Source of the DNA: Icerya purchasi
Taxonomy: Eukaryota > Arthropoda > Insecta > Hemiptera > Monophlebidae
Length of the DNA: 64,000 nucleotides
Direction of reading: 5' to 3'
NCBI GenBank assembly: GCA_039619475.1
Contig: CM077116.1
Span: forward strand, 29,326,183 to 29,390,182
Shown piece after piece: positions 54,303-64,000 of this stretch; position 1 is the first letter of the stretch; every line of letters begins with the position of its first letter. Made by a program: the position numbers and the translations under genes. The notes beneath the pieces are model-generated. The model did no database searches. It saw only the letters and a program-made list of their open reading frames with translations, and had not been told where the DNA came from.

Positions 54303-54660
54303 TCTAATAGAAATCAAATTACCCGTACGGACGACGAACTGTAGTACATCAAAAATAAAGCTTATTTCCTCGGACATGTTCCTTTTTCTTCAGCATTTCC
54401 CGCTGGGGGGAGGGGTCTGCTTGACTTATGGCACGATTTTAGCCAAAACGGTCAAATACCAGGGCTAGGTCTATTCCGACTCTGTTAGGATCAGCCGCGA
54501 CGGCATCCATCCAGTGCCAGCAGCGATTCGTTTCTGGTTTCTCGAGGTATTGCCTCGGACATCGAATAATTGTAAATAGAATATTTCGCTTTCAGATTGT
54601 TTTAAAAGCTTTACTGATAATAAAGAAAATCGTTAAAAGAATTTTTATTTAGCTATACCA
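54303..54660 (-). mobile_element. Inverted second copy of the nested RTE-in-I-LINE junction
   Basis: The reverse complement aligns with 47018-47408: ...CGATTTTCTTTATTATCAGT, CAATTATTCGATGTCCGAGG, the RTE insert, ACATGTCCGAGGAAATAAGC, and CCGTACGGGTAA. Both target duplicates and parts of the I-like reverse transcriptase on either side are included. It lacks about 55 bp of the RTE insert (the GTAGACAGAGTACAAATGGC region). Because the same nested junction is shared, the two copies descend from one insertion event followed by duplication. Confidence 0.8.
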
Positions 54661-55400
54661 ATTATGACAATTATTTCATTACTACCCGGTTTACATTTTG
54701 CGCAATGTATTTCACCAATTTATAGTGACATTTGTTAATTTTTTTTCACTACCGCCTCTTTAATAATTATATATTTCTCTCTTGATTACAGTAATTTATA
54801 ATCTCCTTCACTTGCCCGATTTCTATTTTTATGCACATCCATCATCAGCAGTGGCGAATCTTGAATTTTTTCCGGGACATCACCAAGACAGAAAAATGTT
54901 GAAAACTACTGCACAAACAAAACCAAATTAAGAAGCCGATTTTTTCTTTAATTCCGGCAAAAAAAAAAAATTGCTGTGAAAAAAATTGATATTTAAATTT
55001 TGATAAAGGAAATAGTTTATATGAGCAACAAAAAGGAATTAAAGAAAAATTAATTTAAATAAATGAATAATTAAAAATAAATTATAAAGTAACATTAATT
55101 TGGGACCATGAAGTAACATCATCTTCGTCTTATAATTTAAAAAAAAAAAATTTATATTATTTAGAAGAGAATTAAAATCACATTAAAAAATTCATTCAAA
55201 AGTATAAATACGTCTGCTCACGGTAATAGACTTTCCTAAATTTCCAGTCTTACAATTGCTGGTTCACTATACTACCGCTTCTGTACCCCTTTCGTTTTCG
55301 CAACACTTCGCCAATCGCATTTATAAATTAGGTGTTTACATTTTATTTCCTACTCTTGCTTATTAGTTTCTCACTTAACTCAGTGTTCCCTTTAACCATT
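54661..55400. other. Non-coding AT-rich stretch
   Basis: No gene recognised. Confidence 0.35.
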
Positions 55401-55429
55401 CAACTAATCTTAACTAACCAAAATTGTTC

Positions 55430-56755
55430 AGGTTTCCATATTTTCCTCTGATTCCGCTGTGATCTGTGTCACTTTTCCCTTTCTTCCGTTTTTAATTCTA
55501 TCTCTCAATCATTTATTGTCAGCGGTGACTGGAATACGCGGTTTCCCTCGTGGTCCAGCTCAAATTACAACAGCAATGGCACTGTCCTTGAAACCCTTAT
55601 CTGCTTAACTTATTCCTTCTCAATGATTCCTCTCCCACTTACTTTAAGAGTTCATCTATCTCTAGTTCTTTGAATCTAACCTTCTCGTCCCCTAACATCA
55701 GCTTAAATTACAGTCAGACTGCCTTATGAGGCCATATGGTAGTGATCACATCCCTACCCTAATTACTCCTGTGGCTCCTACCTACCTTAAACCTCTTCAC
55801 TTTCCTCGACAGATTTTTTTCAAACAAATCAGACTCTATTAAGTTCCTTGATGAATTCGAAGCTTTCTATGTCTAAAATCTTTCTCTAATCCTATACTTC
55901 AGTACGTTTCTAAATTCGATCACTAATGCTCTTTCGATAACCTCTCCTCCTTATAATTCCAAACAGTTTAATTGTTATTGTAATGTCTCATTCTTCTGAT
56001 GGAATGAGGAATACAACGCTGCATTTGATCACAGTCGTGCTACCTTTAGAACATTTCGTTCGAATCCTAAATCTGAAAAATCAGTTGGAAACGGTTAACT
56101 GCAATCAAAGCTTTTATCAAATCTCGTCATCACGCAAAAATTAATACAGTATGATTTTTTTTATTTTCGATTAGAACTATCATGAACCTATTCTCATCTT
56201 GTAAGGATGAAGACATTAAAGTTTTTGTTCTCAATGCATTTACTTGCCAATTCATGTGCGTGGAATATTTATAAAGTTTTTAACATCTATTTCAATCTTG
56301 ATTAACCCTGTTCCTCCTTCTCGTCCTTGGTTCTATGATTTTCCCAGTTTGCGTCGGTCCATAATTATTAAATTATTTCGCCTCCGTTTCTCGCATAATC
56401 TCCTTCCTTCTTCACTAAATCGCTTTTCTTTGGCTGCATCTCCTTTTTGTCCATTGGATCCTGAAGGTTCCCAGTATGTTTGCGATGCGAATCACGTGCT
56501 CTTCGAGTGTTCTGGTTTATCTCGCGAGCGTGAGTTACTTTATTATCATCTTTTAAAGCTTGGTCTTCCAGCTCCTTTCAACGCTTCTTATGTTCTTTCT
56601 CTACCTATTCTCTCTGTTGTTCCTGTCCTAGGGGTGTTCCTTGATTCCATTGTCGACAGAATAAAAATATAATTTCTATTCTATTCCATGTATCTATTCC
56701 TTTTTGATGGGCTAATGGTCTCTGTTAGCAAACCCAAGGTGGGTATAAAAAAAAA
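55430..56755 (+). mobile_element. Family X LINE with large internal deletion
   Basis: The first part reads an endonuclease: SQSFIVSGDWNTRFPSWSSS (the 'GDWN' motif) near 55510-55560, YGSDHIPTLITPV near 55737-55780, and the post-endonuclease linker FFWNEEYNAAFDHSRATFRT near 56000-56050. After about 56230 the frame at 56244-56672 goes straight to the C-terminal region: RPWFYDFPSLRRSIIIKLF, FCPLDPEGSQYVCDANHVLF, ECSGLSRERELL and DSIVDRIKI. A 3' region and poly-A at about 56748-56758 follow. The whole reverse transcriptase and RNase H are therefore missing between the two parts. The 3' frame is open for 142 codons. Confidence 0.7.
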
Positions 56756-56769
56756 AAATAATGAAATAT

Positions 56770-57280
56770 CGCGCGTTTTATATCCATTTCTAACAATCGT
56801 TAAATTAAAAGTGAAAATAAATACCGATATTCAGATGAAATAAAATTTAATTCCTATTTTAAATATTAATACTTATTACTTTTTTCCGCAATAATAAAAT
56901 TCAAATTAGCTATAATGCTCCCCCGATGATTTTCATATTTTCTATCGATATTTCATAAAAGTCAACAAGATTCGCTTAAAGAGAATCGGGGTATCTAGGT
57001 TTTTAAATACAGTTCGATTGCATTATTCCCGCTTAAGCGGAACTCCTGGACTCCAGCTGCAATAAACTTGCACACATTCCGTAATATGAAATTCTTCGCC
57101 AAATTATGCTAATGTTATTGATGCTAGCTACCATGACATACTTGATTAGACAGCGATGTTCCATTTGGGTAGGACCCGACATCACCGTGCCATGCATTGA
57201 AACTACCAAGGGTTAATATCCATAGTCAACACCCCCATCCCCGTAAAAAAAAACAAAAAACGATGCTATCGCCCTATTTT
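56770..57280. other. Unassigned stretch
   Basis: No coding motif. A short segment ending in an A-run (about 57246-57260, after CCCCCATCCCCGT) may be the 3' end of a retroposon. Confidence 0.3.
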
Positions 57281-57284
57281 CTCT

Positions 57285-58545
57285 TGATCCTTCTCAGAAT
57301 ATCTAAATGCCCTGGAAAATACGCTACTGTATAAAACCATCTTACAGACAGCACAATAGGATTATTTATTCGAGAATATCAATTAATATAGAACGGGAAA
57401 CTGTGTGCTGGAGTCCCACAAGGACCGGTACTAGGCTCCACACTCTTTAATATTGTTATAAGTACTGTCCATGAAATTCAACTGGACAAGATTTCAAATA
57501 TAATTAGTTATGCAGACGATGTAGTGTTAGTTTTTGGATTTAATAAAACAGAAGAAATACTTAAAATTAATAATATAATAATGTTAATTAATCAAAAAAT
57601 AAATGAACTGGGTCTTAAATTTAAAACTACTAAAACACACAAGCCCTATTAATAAGCAAGAAACGTGATAAATTAATTGTCAAAGAACATCTAGAAAAAA
57701 ACTTGGAAGTAGATAATAATAAAATTATAATTATAAATGAAATGAAATATCTCAGTGTAATAATAGATAATAACTTAAACATTTTTTTAAACACGTAGAA
57801 TGCATTATGGATAAAATCAGGAAGTTTAACATTACACTAAACTCGTTGTACTCTAATATGTCTGGATTAAAATATAAAGAAAGAATAAACTTATAGAAAA
57901 CTATTGTTGGGTCAATAACAGAATATTGTTCTACGGTTCATTATCCAATACCTTAGCGGAAGCAAATAAAAAGAAATTATTAAGTCTACAAAGAATAGTT
58001 TTAATAGGGGTAATCATCTGGATACAACACAATTTCTTATGTTTTGGCCAACGTAATAGCAAGCATAATGCCAATTAATTTAAATTTACAACTTACAGGT
58101 AACATTAAAAATCTAAAACAAAAACTAACAACATACGATAAAAAATGGTTATCAGAAGAAATTAAAAGGCCAAAATAGTGTCCAATTTTGGAAAATAAAA
58201 TATGATCAATCATTAACAGGTAGAATAACGTATAAAATAATTCCGTCCATAAAAAGGAGGTTAGCAATGAAATATATTTCAAATGTAGCTTTCATTTTAC
58301 GGAATATTTAACTGGCCGTGGAAACTACTGCTCTCATTTAAAACGTTTTAAAATCGTGGACTCAGAAATATGTCAAAATTGCAATAAAGGGGTTGATGAT
58401 TTCTTCCGTGCAGTTCATGAATGTACAAAATTTCGAGAAGAAAGAGAAGAAGCTAATTATTTTTAAATCTTTTAGTGAGTTTAATAAACAAGATTTTTAT
58501 GAAATAACAAATTTTGTAGGATCTTGTAATGAAAAATAAAACTAA
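57285..58545 (+). mobile_element. R1-like LINE remnant
   Basis: The plus strand reads CAGVPQGPVLGSTLFNIVI near 57410-57460, IISYADDVVLVFGFNKTEE (YADD) near 57500-57560, INELGLKFKTTKT near 57600, then a long decayed region with KLLSLQRIVLIG near 57975, and TGRGNYCSHLKRFKIVDS and CQNCNKGVDDFFRAVHEC near 58310-58430. The last piece is the 'LTGHGxFxxYLxRF...C..C...HxxxxC' ending of R1-clade-like elements. Many stops and shifts. It is AT-rich, unlike the R1-like copy at 28.3-29.5 kb, so it is a different or much older family. Confidence 0.65.
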
Positions 58546-58869
58546 TTCATATATCGCAATCATAATTTTAATTCGTTCATGTTTGCTGTTATTCATAATT
58601 TATTCATACACAATCCACGAAAATAATAGAAAAAAGTGAATGAACTAAATGTTCCCAGTTCATGGTGTCAACGGTCTAGGTGCTTACCATTAAGATCAAA
58701 TGATCTTCAGAAATAAATAAATTAATAAATTAAAACAATTTCCATTTATTGATTGTAACTAACTTTTACAAAAATTAGCGAACAAAAGCAAGCTAGTGAA
58801 CATAATGAACGAATACTAATGACAATAAAACAATATTTTAAAACACCAACCAATAAAATTCGAACCATT

Positions 58870-60860
58870 CGATACGTTTTTGTTAAGTGAATTTGTTACT
58901 TATATTGAAAAAATTGTGGTTACTGGTTTGTGTAGCAATTTTCAATTGTACCACACTGAAAACCGAAATTCGCGGATTTTATTAAAAGCTTTCACAGAAA
59001 AAATTTTCCGTTGTAAACCAAAAATTAAATCTCTCATCTTCTTTTCCTCCAAGACTGTGTGCCTAAATTGCTTTAGAGGCGTCAAATTACCCCAGGCATA
59101 TCCTTAAATTTTTATAGCTCACCAATTCATATTAAATCAAATGTCAAATTCTTTGGTCTCTTATTTGACTCAAAATTATCATGGAATTCCCACGTAGCTA
59201 ACTTGAAAACAGAATGTTTGAAGTTCATGGCTATCTTAAAATATTTATCCAATAAAAAATACAATATCCGTTCGAAATTACTCCTTAGTATATACAAAGT
59301 CTTAATCCTATCCCGAATCAACTATGAGTGCCAGGTGTACACATCTACCAAACAAACCATCCTAAATTCTTTAGATCCCATCCATCACACTGCCCTTAGA
59401 ACAATTTTTGGTGTCTATAGGACTTCTCCTTCTCTTAGCATATGTGCCTTGTCTGGTGTCCCACCTCACCAGTTTCACTCTTCTCCCAACCATCCTCCTC
59501 CCTTGTGTTTCCCAAATGATCCATTACCAGGAGTCCTCATTTTCTTACGCCAAAGTAATATAAAATTCCCTATAATGCACTCAGCTAATCTTTTAGCACC
59601 ACGGGACCACCTAGAAGTAGACATAAATATATCCCTACTTACCTAGGTTCAAACAAACAGCTTACAAGATACACTCGAAAAAAAAACACAAACTATCGAT
59701 AGGTATATTGATTATATGCCAGCGTATACTGATGGTACAAAGACGGATACAGCATCACTCCAGGCGGCAGCAGCGTGTTCTTTCGAAGTGTTTGGCTCGG
59801 TCCAATCATTTCGACTAGTTGATTGGTGCACAATACTCGACGCTGAGTTATACGGTATCTTGTATTGTTTACAGCATATCTACCCAGCTAATCCCCGCCC
59901 ACAGAAAGTCCTTCTAATTTCGGATTCAATAGCATCTCTCTATTCTATACCCAGCTCGCAACCATTTGCCAAATCCAACAGATCATGGTTGACCTATGAA
60001 AGAAAATTGCAAGGTGTCATACTTATGGATTCCTGGGCATACTGGGGTACCTGGCAATGAAAAGGTAAACGTCATGGGCGTCGCCAGCAGGGGCAGGAGG
60101 CAGCTGCTCCCACCTGGAACCTTGAAACTTTTTAATCAACCGGCCATGATGAGTATTCAAAGGCGCGTAATCGTGACCCACAAAAATTATGTTTTAATTA
60201 AGATTTTATTCTTGTTTAATAAAATATTAAGCCTTTACAACTTATAAATTTTATTTTTTCTATAACTCATATCCTCTTTCTATCCCCCCCCCCCAGTACA
60301 TCGGCTGGCGACGCCCTTCGTAGATGTGGCTGCACGAGCCCAGATATCGCTCAACCAGCATCGATAAAGAGACTACTCCAACATAAGTCTAAGCAGGAAT
60401 GGAGGTCACACTGGGCCTCCCAAATTACCTTTTTAAGATCGATAAAACCATTAATTGAGCCTTGGTGGCCACCGGAAGATATGTCCCGGCACGATTTTAT
60501 AATAAGTAATCGCTCAAGAATTGAGCACATTTCTTTGTCTCACGGCTACGTGTTCCACGGGACTTAGCCTCCCATAACCTGCTCTTTCTGTTCCCAAACT
60601 TGTTTTTCTTCAGTTCATCATATTATTTCCACGTGTACTAAATTTACAACATCCCGCTCGTCATTTAACCTAAATTTTTCTTTACAAAAGATCCTCGCCA
60701 ATGCTCCTGCAACGATCGCCCAAACCTTGGCATACATTAGAACAAATCAGATCGCTCCAGTCATTTAAACTTTGGGAATTGCCGTATGCCGTAATGACCT
60801 ATGCAGTTATACACGGCTCATGGTAAGGAAAAAATAAATAAATAAAAATAAAAAAATAAA
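58870..60860 (+). mobile_element. I-like LINE: RT C-terminus, RNase H and tail, interrupted by a small element
   Basis: Readings in order: SEFVTYIEKIVVTGL (after motif C) near 58890, FFSSKTVCLNCFRG, IHIKSNVKFFGLLFDSKLSW near 59130-59180, LLLSIYKVLILSRINYECQV near 59280-59340, and LDPIHHTALRTIFGVYRTSP (thumb). The RNase H domain is open at 59716-60060 with AYTDGTKTD (Asp), LDAELYGILYCL (Glu) and LLISDSIASL (Asp), then YLWIPGHTGVPGNEKV across a frameshift. A 247-bp hAT-like insertion (60073-60319) follows, after which the domain resumes with VDVAARAQISLNQ and tail pieces EWRSHWASQITFLRSIKPLI and CSFCSQTCFSSVHHIISTC. An (AAAT)n tail lies at 60828-60862. Confidence 0.8.
60065..60327. mobile_element. 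hAT-like miniature element with 8-bp target duplication
   Basis: GGGCGTCGCCAGC at 60076-60088 is perfectly inverted at 60304-60316. Outside the element, GTAAACGT (60065-60072) and GTAGATGT (60320-60327) are an 8-bp target duplication differing by two transitions, so the element itself is 60073-60319 (247 bp). Ends of the CA(G)GGGCG type and 8-bp duplications are features of the hAT superfamily. It has no coding capacity; a C9 run sits at 60287-60295. The RNase H reading continues across it once one target copy is discounted. Confidence 0.75.
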
Positions 60861-60869
60861 AAATCTCTC

Positions 60870-63425
60870 AGGAACATTAAAAAGTAAAAACGTTCCAGGA
60901 TTTTCTTATTAGCCGCACTGCAAGAATCGGATAGTCATTTATTTTTTGTCCGCTGGAAAATGACAAAACTTGCCTAGCTACTGATTGATTATAATTTAAA
61001 ATAATCGTAAAAATTTGTGACATTTCATCGTCACCATTTCTCTTTTACAATTATCCGTAACGAACAGAATTAAATTGATTACATACTTACAGATTTTGTG
61101 ACATTTTTCTCCTTCACCCTTTCTGCGTGAAACTTTTTTGGTGACGGACAAAATTTTAAATTGTGCTAGCTAAATTCCACGTCAATGTAGCATACAGAAT
61201 GCTGTGCTGCTTTTGAATAATTTCCGTTATACCAAAGCGCTTTCACGAATTATTAAAGATTACCATCCATATAATTTTATACGTATTTTACAAGTTTCAT
61301 TTCTGAATTTTTCATTTTATTCTTATTTTTCGGTCTTTATAGCATTTTCACCCACTGTCTGCAATCGCTTTATTTTTACTCACATGCTAATTTATTTATT
61401 TTTCATTACCGATTTAGTGGTTTCTTCCACGCCCTTATTCCACTTATTTTATGAGTTACTCCCATTGTTGCAAAGTTCAATTTTTAACAAGGCTTACCAA
61501 ATGTTCTTTCGACTGAATTACGTTCTGATAGTTTCGCTTTTTTTTTTTTTTTGTTTCTCGGTTTCGTTGTAATCGCGTTAGTAGTTGGTTCAATAATAGC
61601 CGTCTTAGGATTCGTGTCGTGCTCCTTGTTCTAATCTGTTTCTTCATTATTCGGTTGTTGCTGAGTATTTTAATTTGATTCCTCCATAACATCTGAGCGA
61701 CGCTGCAGATATTGCGGTGTAGAGCTCTACTGTCTTTGAATGCTTTTTCCGTTCAGCTGATTTAATGGTGTTTCATACATCTTTCGTGCTTGGAAAGTTT
61801 TTATGTTGTTTATTTTCATACTAATTAACGAATCAGGAATTTCTTCATTTTCATTTAAATTGTCTAATTTTTCTGGTAATTATCGTCGATAGCTCGAAGA
61901 AGACATTTAGGTCCTTCTTCGTGAAGAGAGCTATTACTGATAAAAGTGACCAGTGCCGTTGTCTTTATAATTTTAACTAATTGAGTTCCGTCTCCGTCAC
62001 TGAGTTTGGTATGTGTTGCAACACTTATTCTTTTTCAGGGGCTTAATAATTTACAAAAGCTAAATTATTCTTCACCGACAAATACTGACTTTATTATTTA
62101 AGTAGATACAATATTCTGTAAAAAAAACGTTATATTCTGCGATTGCCTCGATATGATAATAGTCCATCCTTATTACCGTGTTACACTGAACTGAAACAAA
62201 TACCCGCTGAATCCGTAAAAATACAATTGATAAATTTAAATAAGGTGATTACTTAAATTTATGAATTATATATTTACGGTTTTAGTAGTGTTTTTAAACT
62301 TCAATAACTGAATCTATACTATTTTTGATTGCGAAGTAACTGTATTTTAACTACAATTATTTTATTATATAACCTTCGTTTTTTTGTTTTCTTTTGCTAC
62401 TTTTTAAATAAATTTGTGGGTTCCACAAGGCCAAAGCCCGTCTGTGAGTTCCCAACATAATTATGCCGTTTATTCATAAAGGTTTACATCATCTTAATTC
62501 TAACTATATCTAATACAATACTATACAATTTAAAACTTATGATGAGCCATTATTTATGTATCTACCTACAAAGAAACCGACACTCTCTCAGCAACCACCT
62601 TAGTCAAAAATCAATCAGAAAATCCCGCAACATTCAATCCAGCAAGGTCCCATGTACGCCAAACAGCCCAAAAGCATATTTTATCGTAACTCCTAGTCTG
62701 GTAGACCGTTTCTCTTGTGGGTAATGTAAAACATTGTGTTTTCAACCTTAGCAACTTATTGTAAAAGTAAATCATTTTCGGTGACATTTATTTAGTCATT
62801 CCACCATGTGACCTTTGTTGACTCACGCGCCTTACACTCATTTAATAGAATTATTTTTAAAACACGTTTTCTGCGTCCTGCTAATTTCCATCATTTCAGT
62901 TGTTTTTACTCCCCCCTCGGTAAATTCCTTAATGTTGTTCAATTATTTTCTACTAATGTACCAACATTATTATACGGACTCGCGTAAAGTTCAATAATAA
63001 ACGTGAAAAAAAAAAAAATGGTATTATAACGATGAAATATGAAAATGTTTAATGAATTGGCTAAAAAGGAATTGAAATATAGGAAGGCTAATATTAACTT
63101 ATATTAAAATTAAAGGGTTGTCAAATGTGGAGTGGAGGAATTCAAAACTGAATTGGATGGTTTCCACCGCTGACCGCATTCAATTTTTATATGTACTTTA
63201 ATAAACCGTAATTTAATAAAAAAGAGTGATAAAAAAGAAAAATAAATAAAAAAAAATAGCGATGAAATACGTTTGCAGTATCTATTACCGAGGAGAAATA
63301 CCCGAAAATTTTTAAACATATTTATTTTAAATTCGTAAAACTCCAAAAAATTTTAATTTAAAAAGGTAACAAAAAACCTCGGATTAAAAGGAACAAAAAA
63401 AAAAAAAACATTAAAATTTGAAAGA
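60870..63425. other. Non-coding AT-rich stretch
   Basis: A 122-codon plus frame at 61204-61572 is Phe/Leu-rich and AT-driven, with no recognised family. Nothing else is seen apart from A/T runs. Confidence 0.35.
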
Positions 63426-63429
63426 AAAA

Positions 63430-63645
63430 TTAATACTTGGTAGGTAAAACTTTTTGATTTATTACGGCAGGCATTCTTTGCGGCTTCGGCTCAACCAGTT
63501 TTGTATCCAGTGAAATATTTTTCCATTCGCGTAGCGCAACACCTCTTTTAGCTTCTTTTTATTAGAAATTTTATTTTTACCTACGGTTCGATCCAATATT
63601 TCCCACAAATTTTCTACAGGGTTCACGTCTGGGGATTATCAGGAG
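63430..63645 (-). mobile_element. Tc1-like transposase C-terminus
   Basis: On the minus strand SPDVNPVENLWEILDRTVGK, then KKKLKEVL and, after a one-base shift, LREWKNISLDTKLVEPKPQR and INQKVLPTKY are read before a stop at 63430-63432. This is the end of a Tc1-type DDE transposase: the Glu of ENLW is the last catalytic residue, and 'KGGPTKY' is the usual ending. The rest of the gene is not present to the right, where a family X LINE fragment begins. It is a separate lineage from the three mariner copies. Confidence 0.8.
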
Positions 63646-63689
63646 GGGGGAATCACTTCTGAGCACTTGTAAAACCAATCATAGTCTGC

Positions 63690-64000
63690 TTTCGGCTTCT
63701 CTTTTTCGTTTTTCTCTTGTTCACAATCACCTTTGTGTCCTTATGAGCCTCCAAAGTTCAATTATACGTGCGATGCGACTCACGTTTTGTTCGAATGCCC
63801 CTTTATTTCCTCCGAACGTGCTACTCTTTGTATTCTAATCTGCGCCTTGGCCTACCCACTCCTTATAATGCCCACGCCATTCTTACATTCCCCTCTTTCA
63901 ACACAGTTCCTTTGTTAGCCTTCTTTATCTCAATTTCTAATCTTTTCCCCTTATATAATGTACAATTCTCTGCTTTAAGTAAGTTCCACTGTTGATATGC
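63690..64000 (+). mobile_element. Family X LINE, C-terminal tail, running off the window
   Basis: The plus strand reads FNYTCDATHVLFECPFISSE near 63757-63815, with the Cys/His spacing (C-x3-H-x4-C) of the other family X tails, followed by LGLPTPYNAHAILTFPSFNT and FISISNLF in the next frame. The poly-A end is not reached within the window. Confidence 0.7.

Noticed and set aside
61204..61572. 122-codon open frame rich in Phe, Leu and Ser
   Set aside because: Composition follows the local T-richness, no membrane-protein family or domain was recognised, and there are no splice-like or start contexts to support a gene.

Overview
The window looks like AT-rich, repeat-packed nuclear DNA from an arthropod, most likely an insect. 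Every recognisable coding stretch belongs to a transposable element: Jockey-, RTE-, R1- and I/LOA-type non-LTR retrotransposons (LINEs), mariner/Tc1 transposons, a tRNA-like SINE and small inverted-repeat elements. No exon of a host gene, no rRNA or tRNA gene, no CRISPR array and no bacterial operon could be recognised. Clade names come from reading translated motifs by eye, not from a search.

Layout. 0.7-5.1 kb: a nearly full-length Jockey-type LINE with a gag-like ORF1 (zinc knuckles) overlapping an intact 887-residue endonuclease/reverse transcriptase ORF2, then a poly-A tail. 5.3-9.2 kb: a tandem/inverted non-coding repeat, an RTE fragment, an endonuclease fragment that may come from a Helentron, and a LINE RNase H tail. 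9.2-20 kb: mostly non-coding, with two mariner copies (about 12.76-13.80 and 17.68-18.98 kb), a LINE tail at 15.7-16.7 kb, a minisatellite and a fold-back element. 20-40 kb: scattered LINE fragments (Jockey 23.7-24.3, LOA/I-like 25.8-26.5, GC-rich R1-like 28.3-29.5, I-like endonuclease 30.7-31.3, RTE 33.1, LOA/I-like 35.3 and 37.4-38.8), two of the three copies of a (TA)n-associated hairpin repeat (the first lies at 11.5 kb), and one of two SINE copies.

41.3-44.8 kb holds a second Jockey-type ORF2, frameshifted, with a 5'-inverted RTE copy inserted near its C-terminus; the 11-bp target-site duplication is visible. 45.36-46.68 kb is a mariner copy. 46.9-48.1 kb is an I-like reverse transcriptase with a short RTE tail inserted in it (15-bp target duplication), and the same nested junction recurs inverted at 54.3-54.66 kb. 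48.7-51.2, 53.5-53.9, 55.4-56.8 and 63.7-64.0 kb are further pieces of one RNase H-bearing LINE family. 57.3-58.6 kb is an R1-like remnant, 58.9-60.9 kb an I-like LINE interrupted by a small hAT-like element, and 63.43-63.64 kb a Tc1-type transposase end.

Together this is a record of repeated, nested transposition. Only the first Jockey element has a reverse transcriptase frame without visible damage. If it is active, its protein could supply copying functions in trans, but nothing in the sequence shows activity.
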